Assembly: GCA_034440575.1 (NCBI GenBank)
Contig: JAOTOL010001616.1
Coordinates: 1,979,501-2,043,500 of the forward strand
Direction: 5' to 3'
Source: Imbricaverruca yamaguchii
Taxonomy: Eukaryota; Arthropoda; Thecostraca; Neoverrucidae
DNA length: 64,000 nt
Positions 46,186 to 56,094 of this stretch are shown here, piece by piece (positions within the stretch are counted from its first letter, which is position 1; each line of letters starts with the position of its first letter). A program made the position numbers and the translations under genes. The notes beneath the pieces are model-generated. The model was given only the letters and a program-made list of their open reading frames with translations, ran no database searches and was not told the DNA's origin.

Positions 46186-46497
46186 AATATATGGCATAAC
46201 GGTGTATTTAGGTACACAACGGTGCATCTATGCTAGAACGGTGTATTCGGATACACAACGCTGCGTCTATAGTGCTGCTGTGTATCTACGGTGTGCCAAT
46301 GTATCTAATGTGCACCAGTGTATATACGGTCTAATAGTATACACACGGTGTAAAGGTGTACTCACGGTGTTACGATGTGTTTACGGTATAACGGTATCTT
46401 CACGGTGTATCGGTATCTTTACGGTGTAACGGTGTCTTCACGGTGTAACGGTGTATCTAGCTACACAACGGTGTATCTGCGGCGAAACGGTGTATCG
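46186..46497. repeat. Degenerate ~15/30-bp array (CGGTGTA type)
   Basis: Units such as ACGGTGTATCTACGGTGTAA and ACGGTATCTTCACGGTGTA recur about every 15-17 bases, more uniform towards the right. Confidence 0.85.
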
Positions 46498-46941
46498 CGC
46501 GATCGGTCGTTAAGCTATTTTGACATTGACGCTCGGGAACGACTTTACGATCAACTCAAAGTGCGCAAGTTGGCTTTTTCCAAGGTCGCACAATCCCACC
46601 CGTCTATCTCAGCTCCCAGTCAATATGTTTCCTTTATTTTGGCCCACCCGGCAGTCCTGGATCTTGCGGGTCCCATGGATGTGAGACTTACCTGGAACAT
46701 GGAACATAGTTAACACGACGGTTAGAGCTATAAATGTATTGGAAATGTAACGAAAGCATTGCTTCTAGCGAAGGTGTCTGAACACCATATGCTGCAGGCA
46801 TGCATGTTAGCAACATTATCCTGAAAAGGAATGCAAAGTAACGGTAGCTTATTGGCAATAAACACCTTTTGAAACTGAATTATTGTGAAGTTGGTCAAGG
46901 CAAATAGTGCCTTTATAAAATGTATCTGCTTTCTTGAATAT

Positions 46942-47243
46942 CCGCTGCTGGTTGCAATGAAATACAGTATTCAAGCACAGTCTAAACCGATACCTATTTA
47001 ACCTACGGTGGCCCGGAAAAGGCCACGGCACACGTGTTCCTACCCTTGAGCTCTTGTCACATTGGAATGATGTATTTTCATGTGTAACAGGCAGCACTGT
47101 CCAGCACAGTTGGGTTCACTATATTTCCCACCCAGACGTCCGAGAGACATTTCGAGATCCATGATGACCTGGAATAAGGTCAAGGGAGTCTAAATGGATT
47201 ATACATTAGCCTGCATCGGCTCCACATGCCATTCTGGCCCATA
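46942..47243 (+). repeat. Dispersed ~300-bp repeat, copy B
   Basis: The second copy of the repeat at 44441-44740, in direct orientation about 2.5 kb away. It ends at the same GGCCCATATG block. A different tandem array starts about 75 bases further right. Confidence 0.9.
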
Positions 47244-47317
47244 TGCGAGCGTACATACATGCTGCAACGCTGGCATAGTAGAGGCCACATAGATATCCCA
47301 CTTCTCAGAGAGTGGTA

Positions 47318-47545
47318 ACGACACAACTGACATGATGACGAAACAGATGTCATGATGTATAACGAAACACATGATATGGCATGATGACGAAATGCATGGT
47401 GTGATGGCGAAACACATGGCATGACGACAAAACACGTGACATGATGACGAAACACATGTCAGGAAGACGTAACACCTGGCATGATGACAAAACACAAGAA
47501 ATGATGACGGAACACATGAAATGATGACGAAACACCTGATATGAA
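47318..47545. repeat. 20-bp minisatellite
   Basis: GATGACGAAACACATGGCAT repeats with cores at 47404, 47424 and 47444 and variants on both sides (AAGACGTAACACCTGGCAT and others). Confidence 0.88.
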
Positions 47546-48509
47546 CACCTGATATGAATTAGCCGGTGATCGGCTACTTTTGGTTCCGGTTTGTTTGGCA
47601 CAATATGTGGAATTGATTGCCAGATGAGGATCTTGTGTTTCTGGAAGTCGAAGGCGCTGTATTGATAAGCCCGCGAGTTATTCGGATGTAAATGCTAGTG
47701 ATGCGTTAGGCGTCAAACAGTGTCGTGCAACGATAGCAAATGTGAAGATGTGAAGATGTGTCGATGTGAAGATGCTCTCAGTTGCGGTCTGCTGGTGGTG
47801 ACTGCTCGGATGATGCGATAGGATAATAACAAGAAATATGACACTAATTCAGACGATGCTGCAAGAAAGATATACCCTGGATTGATCAATCACCGATCCA
47901 GAATGTTCGCTTACCTGCCGACGTAATGAGGTGGCTTTGGTATTTAGCATACGATGTTCGTTTCGTCGCCAAATGTAGGACAAAGTGTACTTAATTAATA
48001 TATTATTGTAATTTGCCCTACATCCGAGGTGGCCGTGCCGTTCCATAGCGGCAGCATGCATTCATTTCGCTCGCTCACTGGTGCGCTGGGAGATGGCTGC
48101 TCTTTCCGCGCTCATCACGGTCCCTCATGACTGTGAGCAGCATTTGTCCCAATTATTCAGCATTTTCCATTATTAACGGACGCGGGCAATTCCGCTGGAG
48201 CCCGATGCAATCTGCCCACGGTTGGAAAACTAGCAGCCGACGCGCAACCGAGACCAGCCACGGCTCCTGCAAAGGCGCCATGGATATGTTCAGTGAGTTC
48301 GGACACGAGTTCAGCAGAATTAATGCGCCCATGTTGATTGAAGCAGACTCAGCAGCCAGACCGCTACTGCCCCACAAGAGCTTTATGTTCCGACTGGGGA
48401 GATGCCACGCTCGCTTCAGCTCGTTCTTGTCGGGAACAGAGAACGCCAGGGGCAACATGTGCGGCAGCCATGACAACCGGCTTCATGCTTTTAGAGTGAA
48501 AGCTGTCAC
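47546..48509. other. No recognised gene
   Basis: GATGTGAAGATG-type short repeats lie at 47738-47775. A 175-codon plus-strand frame starts at 48127 (ATGACTGTGAGC) and runs through the palindrome at 48510-48562 to 48654. It is moderately protein-like but matches nothing I know, and a 107-codon frame lies antisense to it. Confidence 0.35.
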
Positions 48510-48562
48510 ATCGACCATCCCATGTGTGAATTACATGGGATGGTCGATCGACCATCCCATGT
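48510..48562. other. 30-bp perfect palindrome sharing an arm with a 16-bp hairpin
   Basis: ATCGACCATCCCATGT (48510-48525) pairs perfectly with ACATGGGATGGTCGAT (48533-48548) across a 7-base loop. In addition 48533-48562 is itself a perfect 30-base palindrome with centre GGTCGATCGACC. The same 16-base arm is thus present three times in alternating orientation. Confidence 0.95.
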
Positions 48563-49625
48563 CGACATGTGTGAAGTGTCGTCTCGCAGCCTCGCTGTCT
48601 CATCAGCATGGTAGAACAGGCAGCTGGTTAGGCCTTGCTAGGTCATATTTGTGATGAGCAAGCTGCCCTCTCTTCCAGAACAGGTATCTGTTTAGCCCTG
48701 CCGAAGTCTTATTGCTGGACAAGACCGGGTAACCACGAGTGCTTGTTTTCTTGATTGTTTCGCCTAATAAACGGTGATCATGACAATGATGATGCTTACA
48801 AATGTCAATTGACTTCATTGGACAGAAGAAGTGCCATTTACCACGAGAAGGACCAGGATGCCGACTGATCGATCGCTGAGTGAGTATCATCGATTCTTGG
48901 TCCTTAACCCATAGTGCACAACTTCTGGCTGCGTTGTCGATCACGTGGCAGACAGCTCACGCGTCTGTTTGTGGACGAACTCTTCAGCACGTGCCTCCGT
49001 GCGGCCCGCCGGTGCGCATGTTCCACCACATCATCGCGGAAGCGGCCACGCGGGGCAGCAATTCGCAGCGGCCGCAGTTAAAGCTGGAGACAATGCTCCC
49101 GGAGGACCGCTCTTAAAAGTACGCCCGAATGTATTTGCGTTCAGTCTGTGCGACCGTTCAATACGGGCGCCGCGAGCGCCGCCCGCGCTCCTGTACCCAA
49201 TCAGCGCTGCACGTCCGGCGCCTGTCAGCGCGCTGACACCACCGGTCCACGGTGGAGAAGGTGGACTCCACCTGCGGCTCCGGGCCTTTGGTTTCAGTGA
49301 TATGACGTTGTGTAAGCCCTTCTTCGGACCGCGGATACTCGCTTCGAAATAATTGTTGCAAGCGGTCCTCTGTCAAATGCATTTACAGACAACAATCGTG
49401 GGCGGCGGCCGGGCGCCTTCTCGGGCGTCGAAGCATGCTCAAAGTGACTGCTCAGAGCAGCTCAGAGCAGCAGCGTGGCAGCGCGGACTCGTTGACAACT
49501 CTTCGGGGACGCCCTGGCACATGGCCGGTCACACCCGGCGGAAGTCACGAGGAGTCATCGGTGCACAGACGCTGGCTCAGCAGGTTAACGCGTCGTGCCA
49601 GGTGATGGGATGCTGTGGACTACGG
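48563..49625. other. No gene; possible LINE-like 3' tail near 48660-48800
   Basis: CCTAATAAACGGTGATCATG followed by ACAATGATGATG at 48760-48793 resembles a polyadenylation signal plus a short 3'-terminal repeat, as in LINE tails, but I find no coding signature upstream. The GC-rich stretch 49140-49260 includes CCAATCAGCG, a CCAAT-box-like sequence. Confidence 0.35.
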
Positions 49626-49741
49626 TCGGCAGGTTGGAACATATAAAGCTATGAGTTGGCAGGTTGGGACATATGCAGCTATGATTTGACAAGTTTGAAC
49701 ATACACAACTATGATTTTGCAAGTTGGAACATATAACCATA
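49626..49741. repeat. 30-bp tandem repeat, four copies
   Basis: GGCAGGTTGGAACATATAAA plus GCTATGAGTT begins at 49627, 49657, 49687 and 49717 with increasing divergence. Confidence 0.9.
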
Positions 49742-50433
49742 CTCGTATATGCAATAATCATGTTCAAATTGTTGTGTTGTGTTTTGGTATTCGCCTACCA
49801 AGCGGAATTTCGTTCCGCAAATTCAATTAACGACAAGTATAACAACTAATGTTTTGTGGCATGGGCTCACTCCAATGGCAATATATCCAGTAGTACTTCG
49901 GAGAAAGCAATATTATTTCGGACGGCAAATGGGAAGTAACTTCAGGAAGCATTATATTTTGATCACATAGTTTCAGAATCGTCGACCCCTTTCTCTCTGC
50001 CTCGATTATACCCTTCAATAGCTTCTCGCGACCTGATCTGCATTGCCCAGGAGCCATGCACGAAGACCACCGCCGCTCAGCCGACCCCGACGACGCCGAC
50101 AGTGCGACCGCCGCTCGGGGCCAAACTCAAACGGGGCGCTAATCAAGCGCTCAGCCGCCGGTCGGTCGTGCCGTCGGCAGTCGTCACGCTCGGCTGGCCG
50201 GCGCTGCGCTCACCGCTGACCCAGCTCCACGCGACGACCCGCGCCACAATCGAGCGCGGCGGAACACGCAAACGGCGCATTTGGCCGGCCGGCGCCAGGT
50301 ACATACCACTCGAGCGGCGCCGCGGAGCGATGCCCACTGTTGTCCGACACGACCGCCACTGCCGTAACCACTGCCCGTGGTACCTCCGCGGTCAAGCTAT
50401 CAGCAAAGCGTGAACGGCATGGGCACAAAAGTG
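49742..50433. other. No recognised gene
   Basis: The GC-rich block 50050-50400 has open frames on both strands (103 codons plus, 64-72 minus) without domain signs. Confidence 0.4.
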
Positions 50434-50595
50434 CTTTGGCGCAGAGTCGCTAGTCTTACTATAGAGGTGCAAGTCTTTGTGCGCTGTATGTTCGAAATGT
50501 TTCCGATGCAATGTTCTCTACCGTATGTGCTCACGCAACAATGTCTGGGTGCAGAACAGCCACCACGTGGAAGTACCCAAATACATGACTGACTG
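50434..50595 (+). repeat. Dispersed ~145-bp repeat, copy 1, with (TGAC)n end
   Basis: It reads GGCGCAGAGTCGCTAGT, GTTTCCGATGCAATG, CACGCAACAATGTCTGGGTG and CCACCACGTGGAAGTACCC. The reverse complement of the same series is at 54253-54400. The copy ends with TGACTGACTGACTGAC, a short tandem tail of the kind seen on some SINEs. No pol III boxes are clear. Confidence 0.85.
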
Positions 50596-51045
50596 ACTGA
50601 CACATAATGTTTTTTTTTCAGCTGGAATCGCTACTTTGCAAAATAGTGTGACTTGGATGCTACTTGACCTTATTGGGGGGAATGGGGGGCGTTCATACAT
50701 TTCGAGTTTTTGGTAGCATGGTGAGTTAGCATCAAAAACCTGTGCAACATGCATTGATCCATTCGATGCATGTTGTTTTATCGATGTATTGGTGTTCTGT
50801 AAGTTGAAGTGTGGGAACAGATTTTGGGGTTGGAAGGCTTATGCTCTTGCTCCTAACAAAATTTTCAGACTGGAGAGATTAGTCGAAAGAAGATGCATTG
50901 TCATCCAAGAATGTTTATGCACACAAATTCGTAACAGTTCGCTTTCTCTAATCCATGTTCATGGCTCAAGTTAAACGTGAAAATGCACTTTAAGGAGATA
51001 TCTGCATGAAACCAAAATAGGAACATGTGAACGTAGATATAATGC
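50596..51045. other. No gene seen
   Basis: TTTTTTTTCAG|CTGGAATCGC at 50620-50631 is acceptor-like, but the following frame closes quickly. No other structure is seen. Confidence 0.4.
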
Positions 51046-51053
51046 TACAACAC

Positions 51054-51248
51054 CAGGGGCGCATCCGGAATTTTCCTAAGGGGACCCGATCAGCGAAAAA
51101 TGTAACCTGAACGAAACCGTTCAAGACGCGTGAAACGAGCCAACGTTTTTTCTTAAGTTTTCTGTGGTATAAATCCCAAAAGGTCTTGCTGACTTAGTCT
51201 ACTTCTTTGCCTCGGAGAGCACCCGCCCCCTCCCTGGCTGCGCCTTTG
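51054..51248. mobile_element. Putative 195-bp hAT-like MITE
   Basis: The left end CAGGGGCGCATCCGGAATT and the right end, read inverted, CAAAGGCGCAGCCAGGGAG correspond as CARRGGCGCAKCCRG. The flanking octamers are TACAACAC (51046-51053) and TATCACAC (51249-51256), six of eight identical, in keeping with an eroded 8-bp duplication. Its ends resemble those of the hAT element at 24106, which supports the class but not close kinship. No coding sequence is present. Confidence 0.55.
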
Positions 51249-51284
51249 TATCACACTGACGTCACATCATGCACAAATCCTCTC

Positions 51285-51655
51285 AGACATGGCTAGTGTT
51301 TAAAGTAACCTAAACATGGCTAGTGTTTAGATCACCTTTGACATTGCTAGTGTTTAAAGCACCTAAGACATAGCTAGTGTGCAAAGTACCCTGAACGTGG
51401 CTAGTGTGTAAAGCATATTGGACATGGCTAGTGTTTAAAGTGTCATGGATATGGTTGATGTGTGAAGCACATAAGACATGACTAGTGTGCAAAGTACCTT
51501 GGACGTAGCTAGCGTGTAAATTACTTTGGATATGGCTAGTGCTTAAAGTTCCTTTGACATCGTTAGTGTTTAAAGTACCCTAGACATGGCTAGTCTGAAT
51601 AGTACCTTAGATATAGCTAGTGTTTCAAGTGCCTCAGACATGGCTAGTGTGTACC
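51285..51655. repeat. 27-bp minisatellite, about 13 copies
   Basis: GACATGGCTAGTGTTTAAAG plus TACCTTA repeats, with GGCTAGTG at 51291 and 51318 and GCTAGTG at 51346, a 27-base period. Units diverge by several bases each. Confidence 0.93.
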
Positions 51656-52261
51656 GGATCTCCACCTCCTCACTCACCCCTCGAATAGTGGGAGCTAAGC
51701 CTTTTACCCAGGCCCGCCACTGCCGCTGCTTGACCCAAACATCAATCAGCGCGTAATCAAAGGAACATAAACGTCATAGGACATCATCATGAAATCACAT
51801 CATATAAATTGGATCCTTTGCTTCATTTTGTGCTTCGTGGGGCATCGGAAATCCTGGTGAATTTGCTTTTCGACTCGCACTTTTTCTGCTCAGCAGGACG
51901 ACCACCATTCTGACTTTCCATAGATGTAAAGCAGGCGCACACATATGATCAGAGATTCAACAGAGCTTCATCCACTATCCACGAAACTCCTTAACCATAG
52001 CAATCAATGGAGTAGCTGTCAAACTCTCGCCAAACAATAGTCGCCGCTGTCCAAATGACATCAATCTGGTAGATTCTGACGGCAATTTGTGCCCATATGG
52101 CGCAAGCAGTATGGCCCCTGATTTCTCATAGCTTATAGAGATTATGTCCCTGTGCATTTCGCTGAAGCCATCGCGAGCATGATATTTGATGTAGCTCAGG
52201 CGAAAACCATCACCGCCCATGCGGATACCAGTCATTGGACAGGCCTTGGGCAACGCCATTG
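51656..52261. other. No gene seen
   Basis: A 94-codon minus-strand frame (52259-51975) has no motif. The rest is unique sequence. Confidence 0.4.
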
Positions 52262-52470
52262 TGACGTGAATATGTCATATCCCAGGTCATTGCGATCACA
52301 TATCACAGATTGCCAACATAATCTGTGTTGGCAGATCCAGGTCATATCCAGTTCTAGGTCACTGATACCACATATCACAGATTGCCAACATAACATGGCC
52401 CTGGTCACCGTGACCCCATATCACAAATTGCCAGCATGTCATGAGATAAGTCACGGTGACCACAGCTCAC
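52262..52470. repeat. Irregular repeat of CATATCACAGATTGCCAACA units
   Basis: The block CATATCACAGATTGCCAACA appears near 52300 and 52372, and as CATATCACAAATTGCCAGCA near 52418. Between them are GGTCAYNNYSATMCCA-like linkers and an inverted part (TGTTGGCAGATC). Spacing is irregular, about 45-70 bases. Confidence 0.8.
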
Positions 52471-52687
52471 ATTGGAGCAGGCGTGAGATGGCGTAAAGGC
52501 TGCCTAGTTCTCCGTTTTATGGTGAAGCTCATCTGTATGCGATTGAACCTACGCATGCTTACGAGCGAGCGGAAGAGAACAAATGTGCGGAGCATATTTT
52601 ATCGTACAACATAATTCAAACGAGTTGGATCTAATTCCGCGGGAACGAAGTTGCTGATGCGGCGCCAACTGACTCGCATACATCCGA

Positions 52688-52859
52688 CGTCGCGGTACCT
52701 CAGTTGGTAGAGCGTCGGGCACTTGATCGCAAGATCGTGGGTTCGAATCTCAAAGCCGATGGTGTTTACTCGCAACCAATCGGGGTGAGAGGTTGGCGAC
52801 GCTATATAACCTAACGGTTGAACGCGTCGTAAGAGAACCAGATGTTCTTCTTCTTCTGG
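52688..52859 (+). mobile_element. Full-length tRNA-derived SINE with 10-bp target-site duplication
   Basis: The A-box-like TACCTCAGTTGGTAGAGCG and the B-box GTGGGTTCGAATCTC stand 30-odd bases apart. They are followed by the family body (CAATCGGGGTGAGAGGTTGG, CGACGCTATATAACC, CGCGTCGTAAGAGAACC) and a TTCTTCTTCTTCT tail. ATACATCCGA lies before (52678-52687) and after (52860-52869), identical. The head resembles a tRNA but does not close an acceptor stem. Minus-strand frames through such SINEs yield familiar spurious peptides, one of which (52865-52599) is present here. Confidence 0.9.
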
Positions 52860-52899
52860 ATACATCCGAACCGGAGCACTACAGCTCGGCTGAGCGTCC

Positions 52900-53392
52900 G
52901 ATGGATGTGATGCGGCACGACCTTTCAGACTTCCTCGCTTTAGCCCCCGACCTCACCGCCCCCTGCGGTGACCTCCGTGACCGGCCCCTCGCAAAGGACG
53001 CGCCTTTCCCAGCGCGCGCGCGACACCCCGCACCGCCGCCGCTGCCGCCCGGTCCAGTTCCGAGAAGAGCCGTGACCGGACGGTGCGTGACCGGGTCGTG
53101 TCATGACCGGGGACCGTCGGCGCCGGTGGTGGTCGCGCCGGGCGACGGTGTCGTGTCGGGTAGGGATGCCCGCCTATTGACACGGCGCTAACGACGGGCG
53201 GAGCGGGTCGCCCCGCGCGCCCCGCCCCGCGCGCGCCCCGCCACTCGGTTACGACTCCCGTACCCGGCCCGGTCCGGCGGCCGCTGATGGACGTGACGTC
53301 ACGGCAACGTGACGTCACGCGTCACCAGGCGCCGCGGCGGCCGGCGGCCGGCGGACGGCAGACGACAGAGGAGCTGCGGCGTGGTGCAGAGC
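52900..53392. other. CpG-rich block, possibly regulatory
   Basis: A strongly CpG-rich stretch with stop-free frames on both strands, bounded by the SINE on the left and a minisatellite on the right. It carries the pair of CRE palindromes listed separately. I cannot assign a gene to it. Confidence 0.4.
53292..53319. promoter_or_regulatory. Twin CRE-type palindromes
   Basis: CGTGACGTCACG occurs at 53292-53303 and again at 53308-53319, 16 bases apart centre to centre. Each contains the full TGACGTCA octamer bound by CREB/ATF bZIP dimers in animals. The location in a CpG-rich block makes a promoter role possible. Nearby tandem duplication is the alternative explanation for the doubling. Confidence 0.45.
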
Positions 53393-53640
53393 TCCAGCTA
53401 GCCCAACTGGCCCAGCTAGCCTAGCTAGCCCAGCTAGCCTAGTTAGCCCAGCTAGCCTAGCTAGCATAGCTAGCCCAGCTTGCCTAGCTAGCCCAGCTAG
53501 CCCAGCTAGCCTAGCTAGTTCAGCTATCCCAACTGGCCCAGCTAACCCAGCTGGTTCAGCTAGCCCAGCTAGCCCAGCTAGTTCAGCTAGCCCGGCTGGC
53601 CCAGCTAGCCCAGCTATACCAGCTAGCCCAGCCCGCCAAA
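53393..53640. repeat. 9-10-bp AGCTAGCCC array
   Basis: CCCAGCTAGC and CTAGCTAGCC alternate for about 25 copies, so the tract is rich in the palindromes AGCT, CTAG and GCTAGC. The long minus-strand frame through it reads as a Leu-Ala-Gly repeat. Confidence 0.94.
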
Positions 53641-54252
53641 CAGTAAGCCCGCCGGATCGCCCGGCCACACGCGATAGACCTTTTGTACGGCGCCACTTTG
53701 CTGCCGGGTAAGATAAATCATTACAAGGAAACTTTGACTGAAGGTGGAAATTGAATGTTGTTCCGAAATAACGAGTGAGTAAAATAGATGGAATTACACC
53801 TGTTTTGACACTGGCCTGGTAGATCGAGGTCATCATCAGAACTGGGTGGCACATGACACCCAAGGCTTCGGTCTAGGCTCACACACTATACAGTGTTACC
53901 AAAATACAATCAAGACGACGCAATCGAACCGCTCCGGTTTAATGGAGCTCAGACCTGCAAATGCCACACACAATTTCACTCTGCAAAAAGTTATCAGCAG
54001 CCCGCGGAAACATCACTCCGCGTCGCGGGGGAATGGCTCGACACGTCGGAGTTTCAATTTCGTGGCGTCGGCGCCGCCCCGTCGGTTCCGCCGGCTTCAC
54101 CGGACTCTCGGAAGCCGACCCGGAGCCAGGCCAGCCGGGTCGGCACGTGACCTGGCCAAAGTTGGGCGCGACACGCGCACTGGACAAAGTTGGGCTGGAC
54201 TGGCCGCCACTGGCCCGGGTGTCGGTCCGGATGAAAATCAACGGCGTGCCTA
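53641..54252. other. No recognised gene
   Basis: Frames of up to 138 codons overlap in several phases at 53846-54377, with no motif. Confidence 0.4.
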
Positions 54253-54400
54253 AGGGTGCTTCCACGTGGTGGCTGGTCTGCACCCAGACAGTGTTGCGTG
54301 ATCACATCAGGAAAAGAAGATTGCGTCGGAAACATTTGAAGAGCATACAGCTTATGCAGACGTATATATCTATGTAGCAAAACTAGCGACTCTGCACCAA
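54253..54400 (-). repeat. Dispersed ~145-bp repeat, copy 2
   Basis: Reverse-complement counterpart of 50434-50578. It begins GGGTGCTTCCACGTGGTGG and ends AACTAGCGACTCTGCACC, with matching interior blocks. Overall similarity is high with scattered substitutions and a small length difference in the middle. Confidence 0.85.
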
Positions 54401-56094
54401 TCAACTTATATACATAAAAGCGACTCGATGCTTGTCTGGTGTCGGGTGGTTGCATGTTTCAAAGCGACCGCTGGGCGATATGAGAAAAAAAACTGATAAA
54501 ATCGGGTGGGGCGGATCGCTGGCAGTCTCAGCCCTGATGAATTTCTAATGCGACAAGCCGATCGAGAAATTTGATTATGCAAATAAATCTGATCGGGCGC
54601 TGTTATTAGCCGTCCAACGAGCAGGATTAATGAACACAGAGACTGGCGGCAAGCTGGAGCAGCCTTACTGCAGCTGGCCAACCGGGGAAGTAGAAATTAA
54701 AGTTTCCAAGAACTGAAGAGCAAGACTAAGTTGGGAAAGTCAGCTGAACAATATCAGACCCAGAGCAGTGGCGAGAAATACTGCACAAGGAAATGTGTTA
54801 TTCAATAGCAATCTGCAAGAGTTTTAAGAAATGCTCCATTTCGTATTCACTAGCAATACGTGTGGCTTGTAAGGAGTACCCTCATTTCCTAAGTCCAATT
54901 GCCTGAGGTATGTATTTGTGTAATTATCTATGCATTTACTGTAGTCACGTAATCCAGTAGTTACGGACTCCAGGAAAAAGCCGTCAAAGCTAGCGCACCA
55001 CTAGCGAGGCATTGTCACCCAAAAAAATGGTTTATAAATTGTCTTCAGCAACATAATCGGTGATACAATAGCATTATATAGTGCACATCAACAATCATGA
55101 ACGCAACGTAAAACAGGCTATTAGAACATTCCTGCGATGTTCCAACTGGATCAGCGGCTGACATTTAGTTCTTTAGTATGCAAAACAGCTGCACGCTCAT
55201 ACATAAATAAAGAGCCGCAACTTCTACGCATACGAAGAGGTTGCAACTTCTACATCTGCGTAGGAGTTGGGCGGCGGGCGAAGTCGATGTCAGGGCTGAA
55301 CGCGATAAATTCGTTGCGAAGCTCGGGTGTGCGACAGCAGCAGCTGCCCCATAGGCTGCCGCTTGTGCACATGAGACTTGCCAGGGGTTGGAGTTTCTGC
55401 TGCTGTTGCCAATTGTGTGGAAAAGTCAAAGGATTCCGAGAGTGAAGAGCTGTCGATCCTTGCACTAAATATACCATTGAGGAAGATAAGGTCACGCTGA
55501 ATGAAACGGGATTGGATTGACGATGAATGGATGGTGAGGGATGAAAATTGTAATCATGTTAAATGAAGCAGACGTCATGTAATTATTTCCGAATCGCATG
55601 AGAGTTTGCTGCACATGCGATTTAAGCAAAACGATTTTATCACACAAGCAGTAACGTCGTTTCATTTACAATAGAATGGTGTCAGGCATGACACAATTTG
55701 TGGATGGTTTTTTACTTACCTTCCTCACTTGGTCCGAGACGAGCTTGGTGGTTTGTCGGAAAATTGCTCGCCCCAAAGCGACCGGCCGGATTCTCTCCAG
55801 GGTCCACGCCAGTCTGCAAACGACAGACAAATTGCTTATCGCCGCCGGCAAAAAGGGAAACGCTTACACTCGTCCAGGCAAAGCCAACAATTTGTCTCCG
55901 GAACAGCACATGAAGACATATGAGGCCGTTGTGCCGCCTTCACGATCCGGGGCAGTGGGGAGGGGGGTCGGTGGCGAGCCTCCGGCGACAGCAGCAGGAC
56001 GTCACGACGCCAGACGGTTGCTGCTCGCAAATTAAATCAGAGAATGCAAACAATTTGTCACACAGCTCGACGACTCTCCGCTGTAAAAAGCGGG
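54401..56094. other. No recognised gene
   Basis: A 119-codon plus-strand frame at 55676-56035 and a minus-strand frame whose open part runs into AAG|GTAAGT (plus-strand ACTTACCTT near 55717) overlap each other. The minus-strand reading could be an exon, but I see no acceptor or family signature. Confidence 0.35.

Noticed and set aside
48127..48654. A 175-codon plus-strand gene
   Set aside because: It has no family signature, crosses a perfect palindrome and has a comparable antisense frame. It is left as unproven.
52690..52765. A functional tRNA gene
   Set aside because: Same reasoning: it is the head of a 172-bp SINE with flanking ATACATCCGA duplications.
55676..56035. A 119-codon plus-strand gene, or a minus-strand exon ending at GTAAGT near 55717
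   Set aside because: The two readings conflict and neither has supporting signals at its other end.
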